64,000 nt of DNA. Source: Kitagawia praeruptora (lineage: Eukaryota; Streptophyta; Magnoliopsida; Apiales; Apiaceae). Below the pieces are notes generated by a model, which made no database searches, was not told the DNA's origin, and saw nothing but the letters and a program-made list of their open reading frames with translations. This document shows, piece by piece, positions 45,781 to 58,144 of this stretch. The DNA is taken from NCBI GenBank assembly GCA_037693485.1, contig CM075346.1, positions 134,355,001 to 134,419,000 on the forward strand. Reading direction: 5' to 3'. Every line of letters begins with the position of its first letter. Position 1 is the first letter of the stretch. Both the position numbers and the translations under genes were made by a program.

Positions 45781-47257
45781 ACATCACACATCATGCACAT
45801 GCATGGCTACCACTAACAAAATCAATTATTCTAATGTGCATGGAATATGAATGCTGACCATTAATATTTCATACTAGTGCATGAATAAAATCACAATTTA
45901 AGTAAGATAAGACATTAAAACTAGAAAATGGTCATGTATTTTAATCTTAAAATATTTTTAATCATACTTAAATCAAAATCAAACATATTTAGTAATTTAA
46001 ATATAAAACATTTTCCACTTAGTAATTAAACAAAATAATGATTAGATTTTATTGAAAAACACATTCCTTTTTATACATAATTTATCAAGTAATATCTAAG
46101 TTAAAGTAATGAAACACCTTACCACTAATTATCTTAAACTGACTATATACACCTCAATTCAAGTTGCGACAGTAGCTATGATGACCTTGGATTTTAACAT
46201 TAAAAAGATCATTAACAATTATTTAATAAAACAATTAATCACTACTTATACACATACACATGAATTTGGGCACATTTAATAAAATTAAATAACCAAGGCA
46301 TACATTTAGCACCAAACTATCATGCTAGATATCAAATTAACGTACATGGCAACTAATGATTATAAAGTCTGACTCATAACTTCGTACACATATTTGTTTT
46401 AAGGAAAATGTTAACCAGGCTATGGTTAAGGTGTTATGTGATAGTTTTTAATTGGCTCAAGGTTGTGGCCCACTTGAAAAAAATTATGTGCCCCATGCAT
46501 TCACATAAATCATCCAATAAAAATTCACCACAAGCCAAAAATTAATCCTTAAACATAGCCCTAAGGGCTGTTGTTAACGGAACCCTTGTTTTAAAATCTA
46601 TGACAAAGTTTAAGGAGCATTAGTACATATAATCAGAGCAACAGGGAATCCCATGACACTAATTCAATATTGGACAAAAACTGGGGCAATTATATACAAG
46701 CCTTCTATATTTACTGTACAATCGTCAAATATCTTAATTGAACTATCTTTAAACGTCATAAGCTTAATAGGTCACAGACTCACAGGTACATAATTTTTAA
46801 ACAAATAAGCAAAACAGTATCTGGATGAACACATGCATAACCAATATACATATACATAATGGCCACAACAGGAGCAAATATGTAAACGCGTGAGACATAA
46901 TAAAATAACCAATAGCAAAGAAGGGGAGTACCTTTTTGTCGAATGAGTTCCTGATATAATGGATTTCTTATATAGGCTCTTAAACCCTAATTTAATTAAG
47001 GTAACTTTAAAACTTACGTACAGTCTCTTCCAATAATACGTAAATTAAAAATATTCTGATTCACACAAAATATCTTAAATTAAATGATTCTGATTTTCTA
47101 ATATCTTTTCACACTTCTTTCCTCTAACAATAATATCATCCTTATTCAAAATATCTTGCACAAAAATAATTCCAAAAATTACTAATCTAAATAAAAAAAA
47201 AATTGACTTAAAAATCTAATATCTAATAATAAAATAAAATAAAATTAACGGGGCTTT

Positions 47258-47260
<3 letters not shown>
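45781..47260 (-). repeat. TR-GAG LTR fragment (duplicated)
   Basis: Matches 41093-42585, including the MITE, so the MITE was there before the duplication. It lacks gag and PBS. It is a by-product of the tandem duplication and not an independent insertion. Confidence 0.92.
46403..46585. mobile_element. Mutator-like MITE, duplicated copy
   Basis: Same 9-bp repeats TTGTTTTAA at 46394-46402 and 46586-46594. Its left TIR has lost about ten bases (AACCAGGCTATGG against AACCACAGCCCTTAGGGCAATGG), a change made after the duplication. Confidence 0.88.

Positions 47261-47317
<57 letters not shown>
47261..47317. repeat. (TA)n microsatellite, copy 2
   Basis: Partner of the tract at 42586. Repeat numbers are nearly equal. 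Confidence 0.95.
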
Positions 47318-47321
<4 letters not shown>

Positions 47322-48353
47322 ATGGGGAAGACTCGGTGGGTAACCAATTTAACCTGATAACTTAGGAACTCAATCTATACCGTACACTTACCAAACCATC
47401 AATTAGTTTAATATGTATTGTACAGTAGTGGATTAAAAAGTAACCAACTATAGTAACTTACATAAACGTTTACCAAGTGAATATAACATAACCACTTCCT
47501 TTGAAAATTCCCTAGAATTATGTTGCTTTAATATATTATTTTTATATAATATTTACTGAACACAAATGCTTTTCTTAAAAATATCAAAATAAAAATATAC
47601 AATTTTATATAACATATAACACATACAAAAACTACAGAACACAAAAAAAAAAATTATATAGAACATTAATGAATTTACAGAACACTATAAATTCAACATA
47701 AAAAAAATACAGAACATAGAAAATTAAACACAAAATACAGAACATAGAGAATTTACAGAATACTATAAATTCAACATAAAAAGAATACAGAACATAGAAA
47801 ATTAATGAACATAAAATTCAGAGTATAAGCGAAATACAACACATAAAAATAATTTAAAGAACTCATAACATATATTATGTTGTATATTTTTGTATCGTGT
47901 ATTTTAGTGTTCCCTAAATATATAAATATATTGTGTTCTGTAAATTTTTTTTCTATTTTTTATGTATTCACTTTATTTTCTATATAACCATATTATGTAT
48001 ATTTTCTATTTTATATGTGTGCAAATAAAACAACAATTACTAATGATTCATGTACACAAAAATATTAAAAATAAATATAAATTATGCATTTGTTAAAAAG
48101 ATATATATATTTCTAGTTCTGTAAAAAAATTAAGAGAACACAAAAGTTTTATAAATAAAATAATATGACAGTGTAACTTCTATAAAAAAAAAAAAAGCAC
48201 GTACATGTTGTGTGAAAACAATTGATTGTTGGGCAGTTATCATTACTTCTTTTTTTTTGCTAAACTGCTTATATTAAAGAAAAAACAAAGGGATTAACCC
48301 ATGCTCTATGACAAACCATAGAGGTGGCATGAAAGAAGCAAACTAACAAGAAA

Positions 48354-50905
48354 TCATGTTGCTAGCCAACTACTAAAAGAGTTTGTACAGGAATACTTTG
48401 AAAACCAAGCAGAAGAAGATATACGACACTTAATGTCCGTTATAATCCCGGTGATCATTTTAGCTGGGTGAAGAATGCTTTTGTTGTGAGCTCGTGCGTT
48501 TCGTTCTCTCCACAAATGATAAGAATAGACCTGGAGAGTAAGAAGGGCCACATGTCGAGAAACAGTGTGCTGAATATTAAGCCAAGAATGAAGCAATTCA
48601 AGCCAAGAGTTTGCTTGAGTACTGAGGCCATTCAAATTTCCCAGCTGCAATAAAACGTGGCTGCCATACGTGCAATTCAAGAATAAATGGTTAATGGTTT
48701 CGTGACCTCCCACGCATAAGTAACAAGAATCATGGACCTGAAGGCCAAAAGATGCCAAGCGATTCAAGGTATTTAGACGCCCTTGACAGACCAGCCAGAG
48801 ATGATGAGCGTACCTTGGGATAGCTAGTCTATGACAAACACCTTTATGCCACGTAACATTACACATTTTATGGCGAATAGAGTCCCATATATGTCTTATT
48901 CTTACCTTTGAAATCGGTCGATCGTCCCAAATAATTACATCCGGTTTGGAGAGATCGAATGGAGGATGATTGAAAGTAATCAACCAGTGCTGCAGAACTG
49001 TGCTAATGTGATGAATCCTTCTGTTGGTTGTCGGTAAAATCCAGGCACCAGAGACTATAAGGTCATGAACTGTTGCGTTGTGACATGAAGAAGCCTGAGA
49101 AATGATATTGTCGTGATTGTTATTAGCCAGACAGCGAGAATCCCACCAAGGGTCAAACCAGAGAGATATTCTTTGACCATTCCCAATTTTGTACGAAACA
49201 AATTGCCTAGCCATCGGACGTAATTGGAGAATTCTTCTCCAAATCCACGAGCAGTCATTTGGGATTTCCATGGTCCAAAAATTCTTATGCCTAAGAGCTG
49301 TTGCAGTGATCCATCTAGGCCATAAAGAATTAGAGCCATTAATAATTTTGCACAAATGAAGCAAAAGCTGAGCCTTATTCCACTCTTTCATACTTTTTAG
49401 ACCCAAGCCTCCTTCTTCCTTAGGCAAGCACACAGTCATCCAGCTGACTTTGTTTCCTCCCTTTGACGTTGTGTTTCCTTTCCAAAGAAATCTTGTGAAC
49501 AGCTTTTGCAAAGTATTATGCACCATCGTAGGTAACATGAAGTGATTCGTCCAAAAAGACTGCATAGAGAATAGAACAGACCTGATTAGCTGCACTCTTC
49601 CAGCAAGAGATAGGAAGAAATTAGTCCAAGCCATAATACGAGATGAAATCCTGTCGACTAAAGGCATGCAGTCGTTGACACTTAGCTGTGAAGAAATTAA
49701 AGGTACCCCAAGAAATTTAACCGGAATTGTTCCATGAGGGATTCCAAAAGCATTGTCAAACCACGTTACCAGGTTAGGAGCGCAGTTACAAAGGAACACC
49801 GTACTTTTTTGCATACTCGGGTTTAAACCACTCATAGCAGAGAATCTAGTTAAAGAGTCCATGATATGCTTAATCGAGTCTTTGTCTCCATTTGAGAATA
49901 AGAGAACATCATCAGCGAAGAATAAATGGCTAAGATCAAGATCCTTGCATTTCCAGTGATGTTTGAATGTAGCCGGTTTTTTGTCAAGAATCTGAGAGAA
50001 GATGTTCATTGCAATAGTGAAAAGATAAGGAGACAAAGGACAGCCCTGGCGAATTCCTTTCCGCCCTTTAAAATAACCCTGCAGCGTGCCATTAATTTTC
50101 ACTGAGTATCGAGGATTTGAAATGCAAGCAAAAATCCATTTGATGAATCTAAAAGGAAGCCTGATTTTGTGAAGAGCTGCCATCAAAAAATTCCAGTCCA
50201 AGGAGTCAAAAGCTTTGTGTAAATCGATTTTCAACGCACATTTGGACTTCCCAGTTTCTCTAGTATAACCCCTGAAAAGTTCCTGGGCCATTAGAATATT
50301 ATCCGAGATATTTCTTCCTTTAATGAAAGATTTCTTCCTTTAATGAAAGCTGACTGCGAAGAATTAATAATCGAAGGAAGCACTGCTTTCAGTCTGTTCG
50401 CGATAATCTTTGAGATGCATTTGTAAATGATTGTGCATAGAGAAATTGGGCGAAAGTCCTTGATGTGAGTAGGATTATCCACCTTGGGAAGAAGGGCGAT
50501 GGCCGTAGAATTAACTGCTGGATTCATGTCACAAGAAGCAAAGAAATGCCTTATTGCAGCACATAAATTAGGACCTACAATCTCCCAAGTAGAGAGAAAA
50601 AATTCCAAGGTAAACCCATCCGGGCCTGGGGATTTATTGCATTTAAATGATCTCATTGTCTTGTGAATAAGCTCATCTGATATGTCGACTAGAAGAGAAG
50701 CATATTGTGTTTCCGAAACTGTTTTGCAATCTATGTCCTCCACGTGTGCTAAGAAAGGTTGAGCCTGAGCAGTGACCAGTGGCTCGTAGTGTGTGGGAGT
50801 CTGAGGCAAATGGTGCATAACCGGGTTGCCTAGAGTCGACTTAAAATACTCAACAGCAATAGAGGGAGGTTTTGAGATAAACACTTCAGTGAGTTGGGGA
50901 TATAC
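48354..50905 (-). pseudogene. L1 ORF2: reverse transcriptase and zf-RVT region
   Basis: Starts mid-protein near 50905 (TEVFISKPPSIAVEYFKSTL). RT blocks follow in order: KCNKSPGPDGFTLEFF, FRPISLCTIIYKCISKIIAN, QSAFIKGRN, then KIDLHKAFDSLDWNFL, GIRQGCPLSPYLF and the catalytic HLFFADDVLLFSNGD. Then come the RT thumb region, and a zf-RVT domain near the C-terminus (WHKGVCHRLAIPRYAHHLW; CYLCVGGHETINHLFLNC). A 20-base tandem duplication at 50308-50347 (ATTTCTTCCTTTAATGAAAG twice) shifts the frame just after QSAFIKGRN. The endonuclease half is missing. The 645-residue downstream frame is otherwise open. Confidence 0.92.
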
Positions 50906-51163
50906 ATAATAGGTATTGTAGGGCTGAATTTTTGTATGAAATTCAAGGGGCCGGATACCCGGATATTGTAATCTCTTTTATCTAGTGTGAAGTTGTTACT
51001 CTTGTGGATGTAGGCAGGGCCGAACCACGTTAAATCTCTTGTCTCTTTTACTGTATTGTTGGTTTGTTGCTTCATTACTATCACATATATTTGTGGGATC
51101 TAAGCGCACATATATACCAAATCGCTTCCGCATTCGCAGGGAATCGGGAAGATTCCTAACAGT
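50906..51163 (+). repeat. Copia LTR-like fragment fused to the LINE 5' end
   Basis: GCCGAACCACGTTAAATCTC (51014-51033) is the sense form of a stretch common in copia LTRs; the antisense form is in copia B. The segment ends GGAATCGGGAAGATTCCTAACA, a usual LTR end (CA with a short inverted repeat). Sense is plus, opposite to the LINE. It is absent from copy 1. Confidence 0.5.
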
Positions 51164-51894
51164 CATCCAGTGTATATTCAAAATTGTGAAACTGTGCTCC
51201 TCTGTTTGCTTACACGTAAACTCTAAGATACCGATTAGTTATTAATCTAACGGGTACAGTGTAATTACTAGGTTACCCAATTTTATTAGTTACCCATTGA
51301 ACCTTATATATATATAAGCTCATGCTCGAGGGAGAACCTTCTTAACTGAGAAAACTTAGAGACTAGATCTATATCCGTTGTTTGATTTTGATTTGATGGC
51401 TAGGATTAGCTTAGATCATTTCGGATGTCTTCGAATTCATTTTTAGATTCAAGAACTTTTAAGTTCAATTTGTTAAACGATGAGAAAACAATTTATTTGT
51501 TTTTCAACCTCGTCGTATCGACAGTCGGGGGTTTGTCCCACTGTTTTATATTGTATTGGTTTGATTTATGAATATATCCTCCTGCATTTCGTCAAAAAAA
51601 AAAAGAAATTGATTTCTTTATAGTTGGACTGTGCATTAATTGTAATCATCATTCCATTTTTCCAATAAATCACCATTCCATTCCATTTCCATTTTTCCAA
51701 TAAATCACCATTCCATTCCATAAAAAAATACTCACGTTTGTAACAAAAATAAAAATGAACACTTTCTAAATCATTATATATTACACATAAATTTGGTTAA
51801 ACTTTTTTAATTTTAGTATTTGTTCTAAAAAAACTTTAGTATTTGTAAGAATTTAACAGAAAAATTAGTATGGATTAATATTAGTTTAAGATTC

Positions 51895-52495
51895 TGATAT
51901 GGGCTAGAAATAAGCCCTAAAGACACATTTAATGTGGCATTAATTAGACCTAGAATGGTCCAAACGTGGGGCCCACCAGATAGGCCCAAACCCTAATTAT
52001 AATATTAATTTCGTAATTAATATTAGGGGTAATAAACAGCTCAGCAAATAAGAGTCAAACAAGGATATTACTCTTGCCTGACTTAGCCTACAGGATAAAC
52101 TGATTCCTACAAGGAAGGGGTCTAGAACCTTCCTTGAGGCGGTGGCTTGCCCACCAAGTTTCTAACTCCTACCATAATTCTAAGGCTTCTCAGCCTATAT
52201 AAGGACCTGCTCCTTCACATCTCAGAACTACGTTTTGGCTCAATCCTCGAATAAGGACATACAAGCCACTACGTCCTAGGTGAGCCCTCGTCGTCATAGC
52301 CCTGAGGGCACCATCACCTAGAACTACGTTTTTTGGCTTGATCCTTGATACACATCAAGGTACGTAGGCATCTCGTAAAGGCAGATTCAGCCACGAGTAC
52401 GAGAACAGCCATTAAAGCACGAAGCTCACGAACCCTAGTAATAAATTCACAAACCCTAGCCGCTATAATTACAATCTAGTTTTTATTCCACAACA
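51895..52495 (+). repeat. Tat-lineage gypsy 5' LTR, copy 2
   Basis: Matches copy 1 but lacks a 16-base stretch (ACATACTTCAACAAGG region) near 52096. The PBS TGGCGCCGTCTGTGGG follows at 52498-52513. Confidence 0.65.
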
Positions 52496-52528
52496 TTTGG
52501 CGCCGTCTGTGGGAAGAAAACATCAACC

Positions 52529-53728
52529 ATGGTTCACACACGAAGAACTGCACTAAGCTCTACCGAGGCTTTACCAATCGCTACTGAGGCTCTGCCCCTA
52601 AGCTCTGCTACACCTGCCTCTGAGCAAGTACCCCCAACAACAGGGACGATCACCCAAATTCAAGTTTCTCAACCTCCAGGGACGAATCCCCATGATGAGA
52701 GAACGTTACCCATGGTCATCCATCCAAGCCAAGAAACCAGCTCTCTTCAGATGGTGGTTTCTCCTCTGGTTGATCCCAATTGCCCGTTACCATCAGGGGT
52801 ACAGATCCATACTACGGATCTCCCCATGAATACCAACCCGATGTATGGTTTGCCTAACTACCCTCCGTCTACTCAAGGTCCTGGACCCAGTGGCCATGTC
52901 TTGCAGATCCGAGATCGAGAGTATGCTGACTACTCTGGCCCCTATACTGACGATACATCGTCTGATGATGATCGTGATGAAGCCCCGAGGAGGCGACGTG
53001 CTAGCAGAGAGCCAAGAAGGAGAACCCAAACTATCCATGATGGACCCCCTTTGACAGCTGCTGAGAGAATCAAGGCTCATGAAGCCGAGATTCTAAGGAT
53101 AAAGGAAGATATTGCGAGAGAACAAGCTAGGTTGAATCAAACTCAGCCTCCTTCAACTTTAGGACCGATTCCCTTTATAGATCTAGAGAGATCTTCAAGG
53201 AGGCAGAGAAGGGCTGAAGCCCCAACCGGAAGAACAACAAGGGTGGAAACCCCCAAAAGCAATCCTAAGGATCTGATGCCACTTGGGGATCCTGATGATC
53301 CCACACCCCCGTTTACTGAGGAGGTGATGAATGCCCACATCTCCAAGAAGTTCAAGATGCCGACAATTAAGGCCTATGATGGAACAGGTGATCCTGCGAA
53401 CCACGTTAGGACGTTCTCAAACGCACTGCTGCTGCAGCCTGCAAGTGATGCCTTAAAGTGTAGGGCGTTTCCCCAAACCCTGTCGGGCATGGCTCAGAGA
53501 TGGTATAGCCGGTTGCCTGCGAACTCAATTGGCTCCTTTAAGGAGTTTATCGCTGCTTTCGTTAGTCAGTTTATCAGCGGAAGAGTTCATTAGAAAAGTT
53601 CTGCATCCCTTATCTATGTGGTACAGGGGAAGAACGAAAATCTAAGAGAATACCTTAAGAGGTTCACCAAGGAGACATTGAATATTACAGATCTGGAGAA
53701 TAAAGTGGCCATGGTAGCCTTGGAACAC
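52529..53728 (+). pseudogene. Tat gag, N-terminal and core part, copy 2
   Basis: Start MVHTRRTALSSTEALP. There is a low-complexity Pro/Thr/Ser-rich N-terminus, an acid/base-charged region (RRRRASREPRRRTQT), a coiled-coil-like IKAHEAEILRIKEDIAREQ, then the gag core (KFKMPTIKAYDGTGDPANHV; MAQRWYSRLPANSIGSFKEF). A TAG at 53591-53593 (likely from CAG) stops the 354-codon frame. The homologous frame continues through KSSASLIYVVQGKNENLREY to ALEH, where CACTA D breaks the His codon. Confidence 0.9.
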
Positions 53729-54140
53729 CACTAGTACAGAAAGGTCTTTTAGCATCGCACTTTTGGCGTCGGTCATATGGAGAACCGTGGCCTATACATA
53801 CTTTAGGCGTCGGGTGCTAGCTTAACCGACGCTTAAAGTCATTTGTTTTTGACCTTTTGCGTCGGTTTAATAATTTAACCGACGCCTAAAACCTTTATAT
53901 GCGTCAGGCTTCTAAATGCCGACGCCTAAAAATACTAATAGTGTCGGTCATGAAGGAACCGACGCCTAAAACTGACCCTTTAGCATCGGTCTTTTCTCAA
54001 CCGACGCCTAAAATCTACCCTTTAGCATCGGACATAAAATAACCGACGCCTAAAACCGATCCTTTAGCATCGGTCTTCTAAATGCCGACGCTATAAACGT
54101 ATTTTAAGCATCGGTTCTTGTAATGCCGACACTATTGGAT
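53729..54140. repeat. CACTA D left TIR and subterminal repeats
   Basis: AACCGACGCCTAAAA and TTTAGCATCGGT-type motifs alternate about every 35-40 bases. The consensus family is shared with the right end and is similar to that of CACTA B. Confidence 0.9.
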
Positions 54141-56138
54141 CTAGTTAAAAAAATAGAAAAAACAAATAATTATTAAAACAAAAACCTATGTCTGTGAAGA
54201 AAAATAAACATATACTCGGCGTTCAACTTAAAGTGAATCTTCAACTTAAACCTATACTCACCCTCAAACCTTAACTCGTCGCGACCTAAACCTTTTCGCA
54301 AACTGATGAACATATACTCCGACTTCAACTTAAACTGAATCTTCGACTTCAACTTCAATTGTCGATTTCTCTTCATTGTTCGATTACACTCCATTGTTCG
54401 ATTGGGATTTGCTGCTGGGTTTTTTAATTGTATGATTTGCTGATTTTTATATATCCCGATTTTTGTACTCAATCGGGATTTGCTGATTGTATGATTTGAA
54501 GATTTAAAACTTCTGCTGATTGTTCGATTGGTACTCTCTCTCTCTCTCTCTCTCTCTCCCTCTCTCTCTCTCTCTCCCTCTCTCTCCCTCTCGCCCCCCT
54601 GTTGTACAGGGTAGTTGGGTTTTCTAGAACTTGCCCCCAACCTGTTTGATGATATGTGTCAACCATTTGTCAAGTACTGTTCTATCATCTTTTAAGTATT
54701 TTTAAGTCCATATTTATCTATATGTAAACCAATAATTGTCTACTTTATATCATTATTTAAGATTTATACATTCGTGTGTGTACGTGTGTGTATTAGATGC
54801 TCCTTCGTTAATATATTTCTTCTGCTTCTTGTATTAGAAACTGTGGAGGTAATATATATCTGAAATAAATACTACTCTATTGTCTTGTGATGGTGTATGA
54901 CAGGGGATTTACAGAACTTGTTTCTAAAGAAAGCATTGCCTACTAAAGTCTGGTAAATTCAATGCATCCTTTAAAGTAGTGTTCTTTGAGGTTAATTCAT
55001 CACTTGTCAGGAACTAGTTTAGGGGGATCATGCCACCTGGATGTATGGTTCACACATTCAGATTACAACATAATATAGTGAAGAATCCAAGAAATTAGAC
55101 AAAGGAGATGTTTTGTTTTTTTTTTTCAATTGCCCAAAGGAAGGAACTGAGACATTTGGGAAGATGTAGATATAGAATCAGGGAGTTTGGGGTAAGCTCA
55201 GTTTACTAGATGGAATCTAAGAGAAATTAGAGAGAAGAATTCAGAATCCAGAGGCTTAGAGAGAGAAACATATGTATAGGGCAACTGAGAAATAAGATAA
55301 AATGAAGCTTGAGAGGAAACCTAAAGTGATTCACAAGGATTTTGGTCAATTTTTAGTAAATGCATATTTGATTAACAATCAACCTACCGAAATACAATTA
55401 CAAGATCCCACACTCTCAGTAAAAAAGTTTTAGTCTGTTATGTTTTCAGTTTACATTCTAGCTATACGCCATTCATGTGAATATTTAAACTACTATCTGT
55501 ACTGTTATAACAGCAAGCGTGTATAGAGTTATATAACTGAGTCCTTGATTTTCTCCTTCATTTTAAACTGAGTATGTAGTATTTCTGCATGTATGATACA
55601 CAACAAGTTCTTGTTATTTATTTCAGAGCGTATATTATGATGATTGGTATGTTTGAATTGTCCTATGGACCACGGTGGATCACTTACACTGTTGGCTTTG
55701 ATACAGTTTTAATATTTCTTTTACCAATCAAAGTTGCATTACATTTTATTTTAAATTTCTATATTTGGTTTGTGAGTGTTCTATTTTCCATCTTGTAGGT
55801 GGAATTGCAGTCCTCATTTTCTTGGCTTTCCGCCTCATGAACTGTTATCAACATATAAGATAACAGACCTGAAGCTCAATACAGAGGAACCGGATCAGAG
55901 ACAATGTACTAGATTTAACTGAGAAGGTAATCATCTAGCAGGTTAAATTTCATAGTTTGATGATGGTACAGAACTGTCGTCGCACTAGATTTTGTGAAAG
56001 TCGAAAAGAAAGACTTTCACAAATGTGCTCAGATATGTTTTCCCACTATATTTTGTAGTGGTTCACAATGAAGCGCCAGCATGCTCTAATCATACTGATA
56101 GTCTGTATTATACGTTGTTCAGAGATTTTTGCAAGGTG
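54141..56138. other. CACTA D interior without recognised gene
   Basis: A (CT)n tract occupies 54534-54592; frames on the minus strand here are translations of it. ACTTAAACTGAATCTTC-like repeats lie at 54225-54350. Near 55800-55915 a short coding-like stretch (WNCSPHFLGFPPHELLSTYK) follows a TTGTAG acceptor-like site; I do not recognise it. The rest shows nothing. Confidence 0.5.
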
Positions 56139-56969
56139 CTTCTCATTCTTAGCATCTCTATGTTTTTTTTTATTATAAAGTTCTATTTATGTGAAGTTTT
56201 TTGTGTATCATTTTCTGATCACCTGTATATGCATTAACCTAGTAAATTACCTATATTAGAGTGGCCAGCACGACAGAAGATTGCCTTGGGAACTGCTCGA
56301 GGATTGCGATATCTGCATGAAGAATGCAGAGTTGGATGCATTGTACACACTGAAATGTGGCCCAATAACATTCTTGTTACCCATAATTTTGAACCACTGG
56401 TATGGAACATCTTACATTTTACTTGGTGGCAAATTTTTACTTGATAAAAAATTGGATGTGGTACCCCTGCAATTTTTTGTGCTTAATTAATTTCACCACT
56501 TCCAAAGTTTTATTTTTCGTCACATGGAATTTTGTCTTCATTTACACTTACTGCTAAAGTGAAATGAAATCATAACTGTATCATATAACGGTGGAATTTT
56601 TATATTTCATTTGAACTGTTGATGTAAAAAAGAAAATTATTTGCATAATACTTTTCAAGGTTGGCATTTGTATTTGAACTGTTGATGTAAAAAAGAAAAT
56701 TATTTGGATTGATTAGTGGAACTCTAATTGATTGATTTATCTCCAAGGTAGAGAATAATATAGCTTGATAATTTAACTACTGATCAAAAATTCGGGATAA
56801 CCTTTCAGAAGCTGATGATGATCAACTGAATTTATGTTATGTGGACCTGGGTACAAGTGTCTGACACATGTGTGGTTCCGAATGCTGGATTCTTAGATAT
56901 GAAAAACATATGGGATTCTGGGTATGGATCTATAACTGGACACGGGTGCGGGGACTATGCCTGCAAGTG
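56139..56969 (+). repeat. 831-bp internal direct repeat, copy 1
   Basis: Matches 58145-58981 almost base for base over a kinase exon and flanking introns, offset about 2.0 kb. Within each copy the phrase TTGATGTAAAAAAGAAAATTATTTG occurs twice, 60 bases apart. Confidence 0.92.
56260..56399 (+). pseudogene. Receptor-like kinase exon fragment, copy 1
   Basis: Exon bounded by TATTAG| and |GTATGG. It encodes EWPARQKIALGTARGLRYLH, then EECRVGCIVHTEMWPNN and ILVTHNFEPLV. This is the catalytic-loop exon of a plant PERK-like or inactive receptor-like kinase. Relatives read HRDMRPNNILxTHDFEPLV, so the HRD motif is changed to HTE and Arg to Trp. It is open over the exon but has no flanking kinase exons that I can recognise. 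Confidence 0.88.
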
Positions 56970-58144
56970 TAACGCTAGAATTTTATATTCTTAGTTCTTT
57001 TTTTCTTTTTATAAAATAATGTCTATTTCAAACAAATGTGGGCTTAATTATGTATGAATATTTACGAAATTAAATTAAAAGGATAATTTTAAATACAATT
57101 TGTCTAGAGGCCTTCAGATTGCATTTGGACTCAGCTTCAAGATGGTGAAATGTCTGGGTTCAATATTAGATCCGACTCAGATTCTGTACCTATACAATGT
57201 CATGTCACGCGTGACACGAGTATGATGGCAGAACTGAAGAGTCTAGGTAACATTGAACTGATCAGGAGATAATTAGATATTACTTCTTTATCAATATGTT
57301 GAGATGATTGGTTATGTTACTTGGCAGACAATATATTTAGGATACTTATTGGGTGTTTTAGATGATTACTAGGATTCTCGGTCGGTGTTTTAGAGAACAA
57401 TTATGTTTGTTTTCTTATCATCACAATATACAAGGAGATGTAAAGTTTGGTTGATCTTCAGAAATAAGCTGTGCATTTCGAAGGCTTGAGCTTTTACACA
57501 TCTTTCCTATTAACATGAACCTCCCTCTTTATCCATTCTTCTGTTGTCATGAAAGGTGTCAAGGACCTAAACCACGACTTCGAATTCCAGGACCTTTCCC
57601 CTACCTGCATATAATAAGTCCCTTAACCTGCTAATAATTTATCGTCCTTCCCCACAGCAGGTGAAGGACAATCGTTTCAGACTTTCAGATAGAAGCCATC
57701 TAGATTAACCAAACCATCCCTAAAAATTAAATTTTAAAAAAAATCGACGGTGAACCAGACTTGAAACAGTTCCTCGTTTTGGCCGGTTCTTTTCTTTCAT
57801 TACTTGGAATTCTGGACAGTGAGGCATTGGATCGCAGACTGTATGACATTTAAAGTTTGACCCCCCCTCCCTCTTCTTCCCCATTCAGAAGAACATTGAA
57901 AAGTAGTATTAAGAAAAAGATCATTAAGCACCAACTTGTTTTCTGGGACATATCAGCCTCCATTTCTATTTTGTTGGCCAGACTCTTAGCATTTAGCAAA
58001 CTGCTCTCTAGCCTGTATCTACTGTCGCAAAGCCCAAGGTGTTAACCACATTAGCCTTGTCACTCTTCACAAGTCTCTTTCAAGCCTGCTTTTTTGTTGA
58101 ACTTCAGTTTAGTGCCGCATTTTAACAAACTTTAGGTCCAGTCC
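56970..58144. other. CACTA D interior, unrecognised coding-like piece
   Basis: Between 57109 and 57270 a plus-strand frame reads DCIWTQLQDGEMSGFNIRS and on through a stop; it may be another captured exon, but I have no family for it. Near 57850-58040 another short plus frame exists with no recognisable content. Otherwise non-coding. Confidence 0.35.

Larger units (their letters stand above)
48247..51163 (-). mobile_element. L1-type LINE insertion, 5' truncated, with an LTR-like extra segment
   Basis: A poly(T) at 48248-48258 is the poly(A) tail of a minus-strand LINE. Comparison with the uninterrupted copy 1 (43577-43590) shows the whole block arrived after the duplication and removed about six target bases (TGGTTA region). 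No clear TSD remains. From 48250 to about 50905 it is LINE sequence; from there to 51163 it resembles a copia LTR end. Confidence 0.88.
47318..51300. mobile_element. Foldback-like element, copy 2, split by the L1 insertion
   Basis: The left part 47318-48246 and right part 51164-51300 together match 42641-43727. The L1 block lies between them. Confidence 0.8.
45781..53336. repeat. Tandem duplication, copy 2 (with L1 insertion)
   Basis: Same content as copy 1: TR-GAG LTR part (45781-47260), TA tract, foldback element, L1-tail block, Tat LTR, PBS and gag. It is lengthened by the 2.9-kb insertion at 48247-51163. It continues into the intact downstream Tat sequence, so copy 2 is the one joined to the parental 3' side. 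Confidence 0.93.

Noticed and set aside
45781..47260. Independent solo LTR of the TR-GAG family
   Set aside because: It shares the MITE and all flanking sequence with 41093-45780 and has no TSD; it is part of a tandem duplication.
41093..53336. Duplication as assembly artefact
   Set aside because: Copies differ by substitutions, indels and the L1 insertion, and the junction has defined microhomology; long reads would still settle it.
54173..54666. Glu/Arg-repeat proteins on the minus strand
   Set aside because: They are translations of the (CT)n microsatellite at 54534-54592.
57550..57630. Cytochrome P450-like RIPGPFPY phrase
   Set aside because: Very short, without any other P450 motif nearby.
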